Notes under the pieces: model-generated
Database searches by the model: none
Seen by the model: the letters and a program-made list of their open reading frames with translations, nothing else
What the model was told of the DNA's origin: nothing
Translations under genes and position numbers: made by a program
Shown: positions 32,350-40,938 of the stretch, piece after piece
How positions within the stretch are numbered: position 1 is the first letter of the stretch
Layout: every line of letters begins with the position of its first letter
NCBI GenBank assembly: GCA_902785705.1
Contig: CACZZN010000025.1
Location: forward strand, 1-55,760
Length of the DNA: 55,760 nt
DNA from: an uncultured Veillonellaceae bacterium
GTDB lineage: Bacteria > Bacillota > Negativicutes > Selenomonadales > Selenomonadaceae
Reading direction: 5' to 3'

Positions 32350-33738
32350 ATGAAAACCAAAATCCATAAATTCGAGCAGAACGGAACCTATATCTTATTG
32401 GATGTCAACAGCGGCGCGGTGCATGTGATCGATCGGATGATCTACGACCTCATGGACACGTTTGACGGTGCGAATGACGAGGAAACCGTTTCGAGGTGGG
32501 GCGGCATCTATGGAGCGGATGAGGTTCGCGAGGCAGTGGGAGAACTGCATGAGCTCATGGAACTGGGGGAGCTTTTTGCCCCGGACATCGATGTGCCGCC
32601 GACTTTCCAGCAGACGGGGCTGGTGAAGTCCCTCTGCCTCATGGTGGCGCAGGACTGCAACCTTCGCTGCAAATACTGCTTTGGCGACGGCGGCAGCTAT
32701 GGCGGCGAGCGTGCCGTCATGAGCGAGGAAGTGGGGCGCGCGGCGGTGGACTATATCATTTCCCACTGCGGCCCGCGAAAACACTGCGAGATCGACTTTT
32801 TCGGCGGGGAGCCCCTCCTGAATCTCAGCACGGTGAAGGCTGTGACGGAATATGTGCGGCAGCGCGAACAGGAGACGGGAAAAATCTTCAAGCTGACCCT
32901 CACGACGAACGGCATGCTGCTGAACGAGAAGAATATCCGGTGGCTCAACGACAACCATATCTCGCTGGTGCTGAGCCTGGACGGGCGGCGCGAGGTGCAT
33001 GACAGGATGCGTCCCGACGCGGGCGGGCACGGCACCTATGACCGTGTGCTGAAGAATTTCCGTGCGCTGGTGGAGAGCCGTGGGGGGCAGGACTATTACC
33101 TGCGCGGAACCTATACGAAAGAAAATATGGATTTTACGAAGGATGTGCTGGACATCCACGCGCAGGGCTTCGATATCCTTTCGGTGGAGCCCGTGGTGCT
33201 GAAGGATTCGCCCTTGGGCTTTACGGAGGAGGACTTGCCGCGCATCTATGAGGAGTATGACCGCTTGACGGAGGCCTATCTGGAGCGGCATCGCGCGGGA
33301 AAGGGATTTTTCTTCTTCCACTTCAACATGGATCTCTCGAATGGCCCTTGCGTGGCCAAGCGTCTCGCGGGCTGCGGCGCAGGGCATGAGTACTATGCGG
33401 TGGCGGAAAACGGCGATCTTTATCCCTGTCATCAGTTTGTGGGGCGTGAGAAATATAAGCTGGGCGATGTGTTCACGGGTGTGCGGAATCGGGAGCTGCC
33501 GCAGTATTTCCGCGAGTCCCATGTGCTGAACAAGGAGCTTTGCTCGGATTGCTGGGCGCGCTTCTTCTGCAGCGGCGGATGTCATGCGAACGCGGATCTC
33601 TTTCACGGGGATATCCGGAAACCCTATGAGGTCGGCTGTGCCATCCAGAAAAAGCGGTTGGAATGCGCGATTCTGGTGCAGGCTGTGATGGCTTTGGAGC
33701 GAATGGGGGATGACAAAAACGAGGCTGTTTCCTCATAA
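32350..33738 (+). CDS. scfB: SCIFF maturase, radical SAM/SPASM enzyme
   Basis: The product is 462 residues. An N-terminal peptide-recognition (RRE-like) region is followed by the radical SAM motif C103-x3-C107-x2-C110 in DCNLRCKYCFGDGGSYGG. The glycine-rich FFGGEPLLN follows, and the C-terminal SPASM/twitch domain has CSDCWARFFCSGGCHAN and other cysteines (NGPCVAKRLAGC, YPCHQF) for auxiliary 4Fe-4S clusters. It forms thioether bridges in ScfA. The length and motif order match the known SCIFF maturase family. Confidence 0.95.
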   Translation: MKTKIHKFEQNGTYILLDVNSGAVHVIDRMIYDLMDTFDGANDEETVSRWGGIYGADEVREAVGELHELMELGELFAPDIDVPPTFQQTGLVKSLCLMVAQDCNLRCKYCFGDGGSYGGERAVMSEEVGRAAVDYIISHCGPRKHCEIDFFGGEPLLNLSTVKAVTEYVRQREQETGKIFKLTLTTNGMLLNEKNIRWLNDNHISLVLSLDGRREVHDRMRPDAGGHGTYDRVLKNFRALVESRGGQDYYLRGTYTKENMDFTKDVLDIHAQGFDILSVEPVVLKDSPLGFTEEDLPRIYEEYDRLTEAYLERHRAGKGFFFFHFNMDLSNGPCVAKRLAGCGAGHEYYAVAENGDLYPCHQFVGREKYKLGDVFTGVRNRELPQYFRESHVLNKELCSDCWARFFCSGGCHANADLFHGDIRKPYEVGCAIQKKRLECAILVQAVMALERMGDDKNEAVSS

Positions 33739-33923
33739 ATACGATTTATGGAATTTTTGCCAGAACCGGAGGAAGACACTTGTTTTCAGATTGTTTTCAG
33801 ATTCGATTCCCGTTTGCCGTCAAGGGAAGCGAAAAATTACTTCATAAGTCTGACGAGAAAGGAACATTCTGAAAATCTTTTTCCGGTCATCACGGAATAA
33901 TTGTTCTAATTTATGATAAAGGG

Positions 33924-33953
33924 TTGACATTTCACCTCCCATTATTGTAATAT
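33924..33953 (+). promoter_or_regulatory. Promoter of the glycolytic operon
   Basis: TTGACA (33924-33929) and TAATAT (33948-33953) have an 18-base spacer, with TG just before the -10. This gives a ~140-base leader before gap. The 33739-33920 stretch upstream holds no gene. Confidence 0.65.
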
Positions 33954-33966
33954 AAATAAGGTGAAA

Positions 33967-34075
33967 CTCGCTTGTGCGACGCGATGGAAGCATAGGCAGA
34001 AAATTGTGTTTTCAGTGGAGCTGCAGTCCTGCGGCGACGCTTGAAATAGTTCCGGTTCTGCCGGATAGTCCAAAC
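33967..34075 (+). promoter_or_regulatory. Structured leader of gap with blocks shared with the GGGtGRT leader
   Basis: The leader contains CTCGCTTGTGCGACGCGATG (33967-33986) and GGCGACGCTTGAAATAGTT (34033-34051), both resembling segments of the 38899-38940 leader in the same order. Local hairpins include GAAAA-TTGTG-TTTTC and TCCGG-TTCTG-CCGGA. No known riboswitch class was recognised. Confidence 0.4.
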
Positions 34076-34099
34076 TTATTTTTAGGGGGTAATTTTCAA

Positions 34100-35143
34100 A
34101 TGGCAGTAAAAGTAGCAATCAATGGTTTCGGTCGTATTGGTCGTCTCGCATTCCGCCAGATGTTCGACGCAGAGGGCTATGAGGTCGTTGCGATCAACGA
34201 TCTGACCAGCCCGAAAATGCTCGCGCACCTCTTGAAGTACGATTCCACCCAGGGCGGCTATGCCGGCAAGATCGGCGAAGGTAAGCACACGGTTGAGTCG
34301 CATGACGGCGAGGGTGAGGACAATTACATCGTCGTTGACGGCAAGAAGATCATCATCTACAAGCAGCCGAATGCAGCAGATATCCCTTGGGGCAAGCATG
34401 ATGTAGACGTCGTTCTCGAGTGCACGGGCTTCTACACCTCCAAGGAGAAGGCAGAGGCTCATCTGAAGGGCGGCGCGAAGAAGGTCGTTATTTCCGCTCC
34501 GGCCGGCAATGATCTTCCGACGATTGTTTACAATGTCAACCATAAGACCCTCACGAAAGATGACAAGATCATCTCCGCTGCTTCCTGCACGACGAACTGC
34601 CTTGCTCCGATGGCAAAGGCCCTGAATGACCTTGCTCCGATCGAGAGCGGCATCATGTGCACGATCCATGCTTACACGGGCGACCAGATGACGTTGGACG
34701 GTCCGCAGCGCAAGGGCGACCTCCGTCGCAGCCGTGCGGCAGCCGTGAATATCGTTCCGAACTCCACGGGCGCTGCAAAGGCAATCGGCCTTGTCATTCC
34801 TGAGCTGAAGGGCAAGCTCATCGGTGCTGCACAGCGCGTTCCGACCCCGACGGGCTCCACGACGATCCTGACGGCTGTCGTCAAGGGTTCTGTTACGGCA
34901 GAGCAGGTCAATGCGCAGATGAAGAAGGAAGCTACGGAGTCCTTCGGCTACTGCGAGGATCAGATCGTTTCCAGCGATATCGTCGGCATGCGTTTCGGTT
35001 CCCTGTTCGATGCTACCCAGACGATGGTCCTTCCGACGGCTGGCGGCGCGACACAGGTTCAGGTTGTTTCCTGGTACGACAATGAGAACAGCTACACGAG
35101 CCAGATGGTTCGTACCATCAAGTACTTCGCTGAGCTCGGCTGA
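34100..35143 (+). CDS. gap: Glyceraldehyde-3-phosphate dehydrogenase
   Basis: The start at 34100 ([20 protein letters not shown]) has TTAGGGGG upstream; the longer frame from 33974 covers the leader. The product is 347 residues, slightly longer than the usual ~335. NAD-binding GFGRIGR is at the N-terminus, the catalytic C163 lies in [17 protein letters not shown], and the C-terminal [17 protein letters not shown] is intact. It oxidises glyceraldehyde-3-P with NAD to 1,3-bisphosphoglycerate. First gene of gap-pgk-tpiA-gpmI, but a terminator after it implies extra gap mRNA. Confidence 0.97.
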   Translation: MAVKVAINGFGRIGRLAFRQMFDAEGYEVVAINDLTSPKMLAHLLKYDSTQGGYAGKIGEGKHTVESHDGEGEDNYIVVDGKKIIIYKQPNAADIPWGKHDVDVVLECTGFYTSKEKAEAHLKGGAKKVVISAPAGNDLPTIVYNVNHKTLTKDDKIISAASCTTNCLAPMAKALNDLAPIESGIMCTIHAYTGDQMTLDGPQRKGDLRRSRAAAVNIVPNSTGAAKAIGLVIPELKGKLIGAAQRVPTPTGSTTILTAVVKGSVTAEQVNAQMKKEATESFGYCEDQIVSSDIVGMRFGSLFDATQTMVLPTAGGATQVQVVSWYDNENSYTSQMVRTIKYFAELG

Positions 35144-35182
35144 TGGCTTGGGATACGATAGCTGAATAGGATTCGACTCTAG

Positions 35183-35215
35183 CGGTCCGGCCTTTGTTTG
35201 GGCCGGACCGATTTT
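35183..35215 (+). terminator. Attenuating terminator between gap and pgk
   Basis: CGGTCCGGCC pairs perfectly with GGCCGGACCG around TTTGTTTG, then ATTTT. It probably separates a short gap transcript from the full operon. Confidence 0.85.
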
Positions 35216-35257
35216 CTATATCTATATCTTTATCTATGCAAGGAGGTCTGTTTCTTC

Positions 35258-36451
35258 ATGAACAAAAAGACAATCAGAGACATTGATGTAAAGGGCAAGA
35301 AGGTTTTTGTCCGCGTGGATTTCAACGTCCCGATGGATGAAAACCAGAACATCACCAATGACACCCGTATCCGCGCAACACTTCCTACCATCAATCACCT
35401 CCTGGACAACGGCGCAGCAGTGATTCTGGCTTGCCACATCGGCCGTCCGACCGAGGCAAGGGAGCCGAAATTCTCCACGAAGCCTGTGCAGGTGCGTTTG
35501 GCGGAGCTTTTGGGCAAAGAGGTCAAATGGGCTCCTGACTGCATCGGGCCGGATGCAGAGAAGGCTGCTGCGGATTTGAAGCCGGGCGAGGTGCTGCTCC
35601 TGGAGAACCTCCGCTACCACAAAGAAGAGAAGAAGAACAATCCGGATTTCGCGAAGCAGCTGGCTGCATTGGCGGATATCGCTGTGGATGACGCTTTCGG
35701 CGTTTCCCATCGCGCCCATGCTTCCAACGTGGGCATTACCCAGTATCTGGAGACCGTGGCAGGTTTCCTCATGGAGAAGGAAATCAACTATATCGGCAAG
35801 ACCTTGGAGGATCCGAAGCGTCCGTTTGTCGCGATCATCGGCGGGGCGAAGGTTTCCGACAAGATCGGCGTGATTTCCAACATGATCGACAAGGTGGATA
35901 CCATCATCATCGGCGGCGGCATGGCGAATACGTTCAATGGCGCTCTGGGCCACAATATGCAGGAGTCCCTCTGCGAGAAGGACAAGTTCGAGGAAGCATT
36001 GGCTCAGTTGGATAAGGCAAAGAAGAAGGGCGTGAAGGTTGTCCTGCCGACCGAAGTGGTGATAGCGGACAGGTTTGCCGCGGACGCTGACCATAAGACG
36101 GTGAAGGTGAGCGAGATTCCGGCAGGCTGGCAGTCCCTGGATAGCGGCGAGGCTTCGGTCAGGGAGTACGAAAAGGCTCTGGAAGGCGCGAAGACCATCA
36201 TCTGGAACGGGCCGATGGGCGTGTTTGAGTTCGATGCGTTCGCCAAAGGGACGGAAGCAGTCGCGAAGGCTGTGGCGAAGGCAACGGACGAGGGCGCGAT
36301 TTCAATCGTCGGCGGCGGCGACTCGATTGCGGCGCTGAAGAAGACGGGGCTTTCGGAGAAGATTTCGCATATTTCCACGGGCGGCGGCGCTACGCTGGAG
36401 TTCCTGGAGGGGAAGGTCCTGCCGGGTATTGATGCGATTGCAAATAACTGA
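35258..36451 (+). CDS. pgk: Phosphoglycerate kinase
   Basis: The start at 35258 ([20 protein letters not shown]) has AAGGAGG upstream; the longer frame from 35198 begins in the terminator. The product is 397 residues. Signatures include [43 protein letters not shown] and the C-terminal [11 protein letters not shown]. It transfers phosphate from 1,3-bisphosphoglycerate to ADP. It is followed by tpiA after 32 bases. Confidence 0.97.
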   Translation: MNKKTIRDIDVKGKKVFVRVDFNVPMDENQNITNDTRIRATLPTINHLLDNGAAVILACHIGRPTEAREPKFSTKPVQVRLAELLGKEVKWAPDCIGPDAEKAAADLKPGEVLLLENLRYHKEEKKNNPDFAKQLAALADIAVDDAFGVSHRAHASNVGITQYLETVAGFLMEKEINYIGKTLEDPKRPFVAIIGGAKVSDKIGVISNMIDKVDTIIIGGGMANTFNGALGHNMQESLCEKDKFEEALAQLDKAKKKGVKVVLPTEVVIADRFAADADHKTVKVSEIPAGWQSLDSGEASVREYEKALEGAKTIIWNGPMGVFEFDAFAKGTEAVAKAVAKATDEGAISIVGGGDSIAALKKTGLSEKISHISTGGGATLEFLEGKVLPGIDAIANN

Positions 36452-36483
36452 TTGTTTTTGATGCAGAAAGGAAGTTACGACAT

Positions 36484-37233
36484 ATGGCAAGGACTCCGAT
36501 TATTGCGGGCAACTGGAAGATGAACAATACGATTGCGGCAGGGACGCAGTTGGTGAAGGATTTGGCTCCGCTGGTGAAGGACGCGAAGGTGGATGTTGTG
36601 GTTTGTCCGACGGCCACGGCGCTGGCGGCTGTTGCCGATGCGGTGAAGGGAACGAACATCCATGTTGGGGCGCAGAACGTGCATTGGGAAAAGAGCGGCG
36701 CTTTCACGGGCGAGATCTCCACGGAAATGCTGAACGAGATCGGCGTGGACTACTGCGTGCTCGGACACTCGGAGCGCCGTGATTATTTCGGCGAGACGGA
36801 CGAGGGCGTGAACAAGCGCGCGAAGGCTGCTTTTGCGGCAGGCATTACGCCTATCATTTGCTGCGGCGAGTCCCTTGAGATCCGTGAGGCAGGTACCTAT
36901 ATCGATCATGTGGTCAAGCAGATCAATGCGGCGCTGGAAGGGTTCACGGCGGATGAGGCCGGGAAGCTGGTGATCGCCTATGAGCCGATTTGGGCGATCG
37001 GCACGGGCAAGACGGCTACGTTTGAGCAGGCAGAAGAGGTCTGCAAGGCGATCCGCGAGGCTGTGGCGAAGAAGTTCAATCAGGCTGCGGCAGATGCGAT
37101 CCGCATCCAGTACGGCGGCAGCGTGAAACCTGCGACGATCAAGGACCTCATGAAGCAGCCGAATGTGGATGGCGCATTGGTCGGCGGCGCTTCGCTGAAG
37201 GCAAAGGATTTCTCTGAGATTGTCAACTTCTGA
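36484..37233 (+). CDS. tpiA: Triosephosphate isomerase
   Basis: The product is 249 residues, normal length. Active-site residues are K in GNWKMN, H in LGHSERR and E in [10 protein letters not shown]; the phosphate-gripper loop follows. It interconverts dihydroxyacetone-P and glyceraldehyde-3-P. GAAAGGAAG precedes the ATG. Central gene of the glycolytic operon. Confidence 0.97.
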   Translation: MARTPIIAGNWKMNNTIAAGTQLVKDLAPLVKDAKVDVVVCPTATALAAVADAVKGTNIHVGAQNVHWEKSGAFTGEISTEMLNEIGVDYCVLGHSERRDYFGETDEGVNKRAKAAFAAGITPIICCGESLEIREAGTYIDHVVKQINAALEGFTADEAGKLVIAYEPIWAIGTGKTATFEQAEEVCKAIREAVAKKFNQAAADAIRIQYGGSVKPATIKDLMKQPNVDGALVGGASLKAKDFSEIVNF

Positions 37234-37253
37234 TTTATAGATGGGAGAAAACC

Positions 37254-38786
37254 ATGGCAACATTGAAACATGCCCCGGTCGCCCTGATCATCATGGACGG
37301 CTGGGGAATCGGAGATCCGAAGGATCCCAATAATGCGATTGCTGTCGGGAAGACTCCGGTGTTGGACGGATTGACAGCAAAGTATCCGAACTCCAAGTTG
37401 CAGGCTTCGGGCGAATATGTGGGATTGCCGGACGGGCAGATGGGCAATTCCGAGGTCGGCCATACGAATATCGGCGCGGGCCGTATCATCTACCAAGAGC
37501 TTACGCGCATCACGAAAGCCATCAAGGACGGCGATTTCTTTGAGAATGAGGCTCTGCTGGCGGCTATCCGTGACGCGAAGAAGAACGGCGGAGCGCTGCA
37601 TCTGATGGGCTTGGTTTCCCCAGGCGGCGTGCACAGCCACAGCAAGCATCTTTATGGTCTGCTGGAGCTTGCCAAGAAGCAGGGCCTGAGCGAGGTCTAT
37701 GTGCATGCGTTCCTGGACGGGCGTGATGTGCCTCCGTCCAGCGCGGCGGAATATCTGGAGGAATTGGAGCAGGAAATCCGGAAGATTGGCGTTGGCAAGG
37801 TGGCGGTCATTTCGGGCCGCTACTATGCGATGGATCGCGACAAGCGCTGGGAGCGCGTGCAGAAGGCATATGATGCGATTGCGCGCGGCAAGGGCGTTTC
37901 CGCGAAGTCCTCCGGGGAGGCGATCCAGGCTTCCTACAAGGATGGTGTTACGGATGAGTTCGTGGTCCCCGTGGTCATTGAGGGCTATCAGGGCATGAAG
38001 CCGGGCGATGGCGTGATCTTCTTCAACTTCCGTCCGGATCGTGCAAGGGAGCTGACCCACGCGTTCACGGATGCATCCTTTGATGGATTCGAGCGCGTCG
38101 AGGGGCTCAACCTTTCCTTTACGACGATGACGCAGTACGAGAAAGGCTTGAATGTCAAGATTGCCTATCCGCCCCAGTCCATCCAGAACACGTTGGGCGA
38201 GGTTATCTCCAAGCAAGGGCTCAAACAGCTGCGTATCGCCGAAACGGAAAAGTACGCGCATGTCACGTTCTTCTTCAACGGCGGCGTAGAGAAGGAATAT
38301 GAGGGCGAAGACCGCATCCTGGTTCCCTCGCCGAAGGTTGCTACCTACGACCTGCAGCCGGAGATGAGCGCCATCGAGGTGACGGACAAGGTCGTGGAAG
38401 CGATTAAGTCCGAAAAATACGATTTCATTATTTTGAACTATGCAAACGGTGACATGGTCGGGCATACGGGTGTCATCCCTGCGGCAATCAAGGCTGTGGA
38501 GACGGTGGACACCTGCGTGGGCCGCTTTGTCGAGGCATTGCAGTCCGTCGGGGGCGAGGTCATCATCATTGCTGACCACGGCAACGCGGATATGATGGTG
38601 GATCCGGAGACCGGCGAGCCGTTCACGGCGCATACGACGAATCCGGTGCCGGTCATTGCGGTGTCCGATCGCGTGAAGTCCATCCATGAGGGGGCGCTCT
38701 GCGATGTGGCGCCGACGCTTCTGACACTGGCAGGCATTGCTATCCCGTCGGAAATGACAGGCAAGCCGCTGGTGGAGATGAAGTAA
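37254..38786 (+). CDS. gpmI: Cofactor-independent phosphoglycerate mutase
   Basis: The product is 510 residues, the dimanganese alkaline-phosphatase-like enzyme. Motifs are IMDGWGIGDPKDPNNAI, the phosphorylated serine in GNSEVGHTNIGAGR, HSHSKHLYGLL, FLDGRDVPPSSA, FNFRPDRARELT and the C-terminal ADHGNADMM. It converts 3- to 2-phosphoglycerate. It ends the four-gene operon; enolase is absent from the window. A structured, gene-free ~210-base region follows. Confidence 0.97.
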   Translation: MATLKHAPVALIIMDGWGIGDPKDPNNAIAVGKTPVLDGLTAKYPNSKLQASGEYVGLPDGQMGNSEVGHTNIGAGRIIYQELTRITKAIKDGDFFENEALLAAIRDAKKNGGALHLMGLVSPGGVHSHSKHLYGLLELAKKQGLSEVYVHAFLDGRDVPPSSAAEYLEELEQEIRKIGVGKVAVISGRYYAMDRDKRWERVQKAYDAIARGKGVSAKSSGEAIQASYKDGVTDEFVVPVVIEGYQGMKPGDGVIFFNFRPDRARELTHAFTDASFDGFERVEGLNLSFTTMTQYEKGLNVKIAYPPQSIQNTLGEVISKQGLKQLRIAETEKYAHVTFFFNGGVEKEYEGEDRILVPSPKVATYDLQPEMSAIEVTDKVVEAIKSEKYDFIILNYANGDMVGHTGVIPAAIKAVETVDTCVGRFVEALQSVGGEVIIIADHGNADMMVDPETGEPFTAHTTNPVPVIAVSDRVKSIHEGALCDVAPTLLTLAGIAIPSEMTGKPLVEMK

Positions 38787-38800
38787 ATTTATGTCCTTGA

Positions 38801-38960
38801 GGGGTGCAGGTATCTTCCTTATGGGCAGGGGTGGGTGCGGCGCATCCATTGCTAGCCCCCTGTCCGGTAGGAGGATACGCACCCTTTCATAGGAAGGATT
38901 CGCTCTGTGCAGCGGCATGGAGGGACGCTTCCGATAGTTTAGGCCCGGATGGTGGGCAAT
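38801..38960 (+). promoter_or_regulatory. Structured leader RNA candidate upstream of the scaffold/GGGtGRT pair
   Basis: A long-range stem pairs GGGTGC (38802-38807) with GCACCC (38879-38884) and GTATC (38810-38814) with GATAC (38874-38878). It encloses GGGCAGGGG/CCCCTGTCC (38823-38831 with 38857-38865) and GGGTGC/GCATCC. A competing helix pairs CTTCCT-ATG (38814-38823) with CATAGGAAG (38888-38896), using the same 5' bases. Exclusive alternative pairings are typical of riboswitches or attenuators. No known class was recognised. Confidence 0.5.
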
Positions 38961-38997
38961 ATGTGTAGAGAATTTTAGAGAGAGAGGAAAACGAACA

Positions 38998-39705
38998 ATG
39001 ATTGCTTACTCAAAACAAGTGGAAGATATGGTTTGCGTAGCGAAGGAAGTAAACCACGGCCCGGCGCCGATCCCGGAGGAAGGCAAGTGGGTACAGGCGA
39101 AGGAAGTGAAGGACATCAGCGGCCTTACGCATGGCGTGGGCTGGTGCGCTCCTCAGCAGGGCGCCTGCAAGCTGACGTTGAACGTGAAGGACGGCATCAT
39201 TCAGGAAGCGCTGGTCGAGACCATCGGCTGCTCGGGCATGACGCATTCCGCTGCCATGGCTGCCGAAATCCTCGCAGGCAAGACCATTCTGGAAGCGCTC
39301 AACACAGACCTCGTATGCGATGCCATCAACACGGCCATGCGCGAACTGTTCCTCCAGATCGTCTATGGCCGCACGCAGACCGCGTTCTCCGATGACGGTC
39401 TGCCCATCGGTGCAGGAATGGATGATCTGGGCAAGGGGCTCCGCAGCCAGACCGGTACCACTTACAGCACTGTGAGCAAGGGCCCCCGTTATCTCGAACT
39501 CGCTGAGGGCTATGTGACGAAGCTGGCTCTGGATGAGGAAAATCGGGTCATCGGCTATGAAGTCGTGCAGCTCGGCAAGGCAATGGAAGCCATCAAGAAG
39601 GCCGGTGACGATGTGCAGGCGATTGCCGATGCCATCAAGAAGAACACCAGCACGAAAGGTCGTTTCGCCGATGGCGTGAAGTACATCGATCCCCGTCAGG
39701 AGTAA
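38998..39705 (+). CDS. IscU/NifU-like scaffold protein paired with GGGtGRT protein
   Basis: The product is 235 residues. It contains GVGWCAPQQGACKLTLNVKD and ETIGCSGMTHSAAMAAEILA, where the cysteines and the GC-S/T-A pattern resemble the NifU/IscU scaffold core. This family is annotated as iron-sulfur scaffold-like and always travels with a GGGtGRT protein. Its reaction is not established. The C-terminal ~80 residues (YVTKLALDEENRVIGYEVVQ...) are outside the normal scaffold core. It is followed by its partner after ~60 bases, and is preceded by a structured leader. Confidence 0.82.
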   Translation: MIAYSKQVEDMVCVAKEVNHGPAPIPEEGKWVQAKEVKDISGLTHGVGWCAPQQGACKLTLNVKDGIIQEALVETIGCSGMTHSAAMAAEILAGKTILEALNTDLVCDAINTAMRELFLQIVYGRTQTAFSDDGLPIGAGMDDLGKGLRSQTGTTYSTVSKGPRYLELAEGYVTKLALDEENRVIGYEVVQLGKAMEAIKKAGDDVQAIADAIKKNTSTKGRFADGVKYIDPRQE

Positions 39706-39766
39706 TCCTGTCCATTGATTGCCGCAGTCCACTACATGATTGAGATAACAGGAAGGAATGAAGATA

Positions 39767-40768
39767 ATGTCATTGTTTGAAGGCTATGAGCGCCGTATTG
39801 ACCAAATCAACGAAGTCTGCAAGAAATATGGGATTGGGAAGATCGAAGATGCCAAAACGATCTGCGAGGAGAAGGGCTTTGATCCCGGCAAGATTGTCAA
39901 GGATCTCCAGCCCATCGCTTTTGAGAACGCTGCATGGGCCTATACCCTCGGCGCGGCTATCGCCATCAAGAAGGGCGACAAGACCGCCGTGGAGGCAGCC
40001 AAGTCCATCGGCGAAGGGCTGCAGGCTTTCTGCGTACCGGGTTCTGTTGCGGATCACCGCAAGGTCGGTCTGGGCCATGGAAATCTGGCAGCAATGCTGC
40101 TTTCGGAGGATGCGGGCTGCTTCGCGTTCCTCGCAGGCCATGAGTCCTTTGCCGCTGCAGAGGGCGCCATCGGTATCGCCCAGACGGCGAATAAGGTTCG
40201 CCAGAAACCCCTCCGTGTCATCTTGAACGGACTTGGCAAGGATGCGGCGCAGATCATTTCCCGCATCAACGGATTCACCTATGTGCAGACACAGTATGAC
40301 TACAAGACCAACAAGGTCAATGTGGTGAAAGAAGTCGCTTATTCCGACGGCCCCCGCGCAAAGGTGAAATGCTATGGCGCGGACAGCGTGCAGGAAGGTG
40401 TTGCCATCATGCACAAGGAAGACGTGGATATTTCCATCACGGGCAACTCTACGAACCCCACACGTTTCCAGCATCCGGTGGCTGGCTGCTACAAGAAGGA
40501 GCGCATTGAAGCAGGCAAGAAGTATTTCTCCGTTGCTTCCGGCGGCGGCACGGGCCGTACGCTCCATCCGGACAACATGGCAGCAGGTCCTGCCTCCTAC
40601 GGCATGACCGATACCCTTGGCCGTATGCATGGCGACGCGCAGTTCGCAGGTTCGTCCTCCGTTCCGGCGCACGTTGACATGATGGGCCTCATCGGCGCAG
40701 GCAACAACCCGATGGTCGGCATGTCCGTTGCCGTTGCTGTTGCCGTGCAGGAAGCTATGTCGAAATAA
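39767..40768 (+). CDS. GGGtGRT family protein
   Basis: The start at 39767 (MSLFEGYERRIDQINEV) fits the AGGAAGGA spacing; an ATG nine bases earlier overlaps it. The product is 333 residues. The name-giving motif is seen as VASGGGTGRTLHPDNMAAGP, with the conserved GLGHGNLAAMLLSEDAGCFA and a C-terminal GLIGAGNNPMVGMSVAVAVA. The family is widespread in anaerobes and has no assigned reaction. Together with the scaffold-like gene it forms a two-gene unit placed between lower glycolysis genes, which hints at redox or iron-sulfur roles in carbon flow. Confidence 0.93.
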   Translation: MSLFEGYERRIDQINEVCKKYGIGKIEDAKTICEEKGFDPGKIVKDLQPIAFENAAWAYTLGAAIAIKKGDKTAVEAAKSIGEGLQAFCVPGSVADHRKVGLGHGNLAAMLLSEDAGCFAFLAGHESFAAAEGAIGIAQTANKVRQKPLRVILNGLGKDAAQIISRINGFTYVQTQYDYKTNKVNVVKEVAYSDGPRAKVKCYGADSVQEGVAIMHKEDVDISITGNSTNPTRFQHPVAGCYKKERIEAGKKYFSVASGGGTGRTLHPDNMAAGPASYGMTDTLGRMHGDAQFAGSSSVPAHVDMMGLIGAGNNPMVGMSVAVAVAVQEAMSK

Positions 40769-40788
40769 GCCGTAAGGTTTGCGTTTTT

Positions 40789-40825
40789 GGACACCGTGTC
40801 TTTCGGGATACGGTGTCCTTTTTCG
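40789..40825 (+). terminator. Terminator of the scaffold/GGGtGRT unit
   Basis: GGACACCGT pairs perfectly with ACGGTGTCC, then TTTTTC. Confidence 0.9.
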
Positions 40826-40835
40826 GTTATATCCC

Positions 40836-40864
40836 TTGACGTTTTTCAGTATTTTCCCTAAAAT
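40836..40864 (+). promoter_or_regulatory. Promoter of pyk
   Basis: TTGACG (40836-40841) and TAAAAT (40859-40864), spacer 17 bases, 75 bases before the ATG. Confidence 0.7.
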
Positions 40865-40938
40865 GTAAATAGATAGATGAAGGGTTACGTCAAGACTGGC
40901 CGGAAAATACTTTGAGATATGAATAGGCGGGATGAAAC

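Noticed and set aside
37080..38918. 612-codon complement-strand frame
   Set aside because: Antisense to gpmI and the end of tpiA; no family motifs or start signals.
38801..38990. FMN, TPP or c-di-GMP (GEMM) riboswitch before the scaffold/GGGtGRT genes
   Set aside because: GGGACGC and CCGGATGG look suggestive, but the invariant cores of these classes are not present in the right order.
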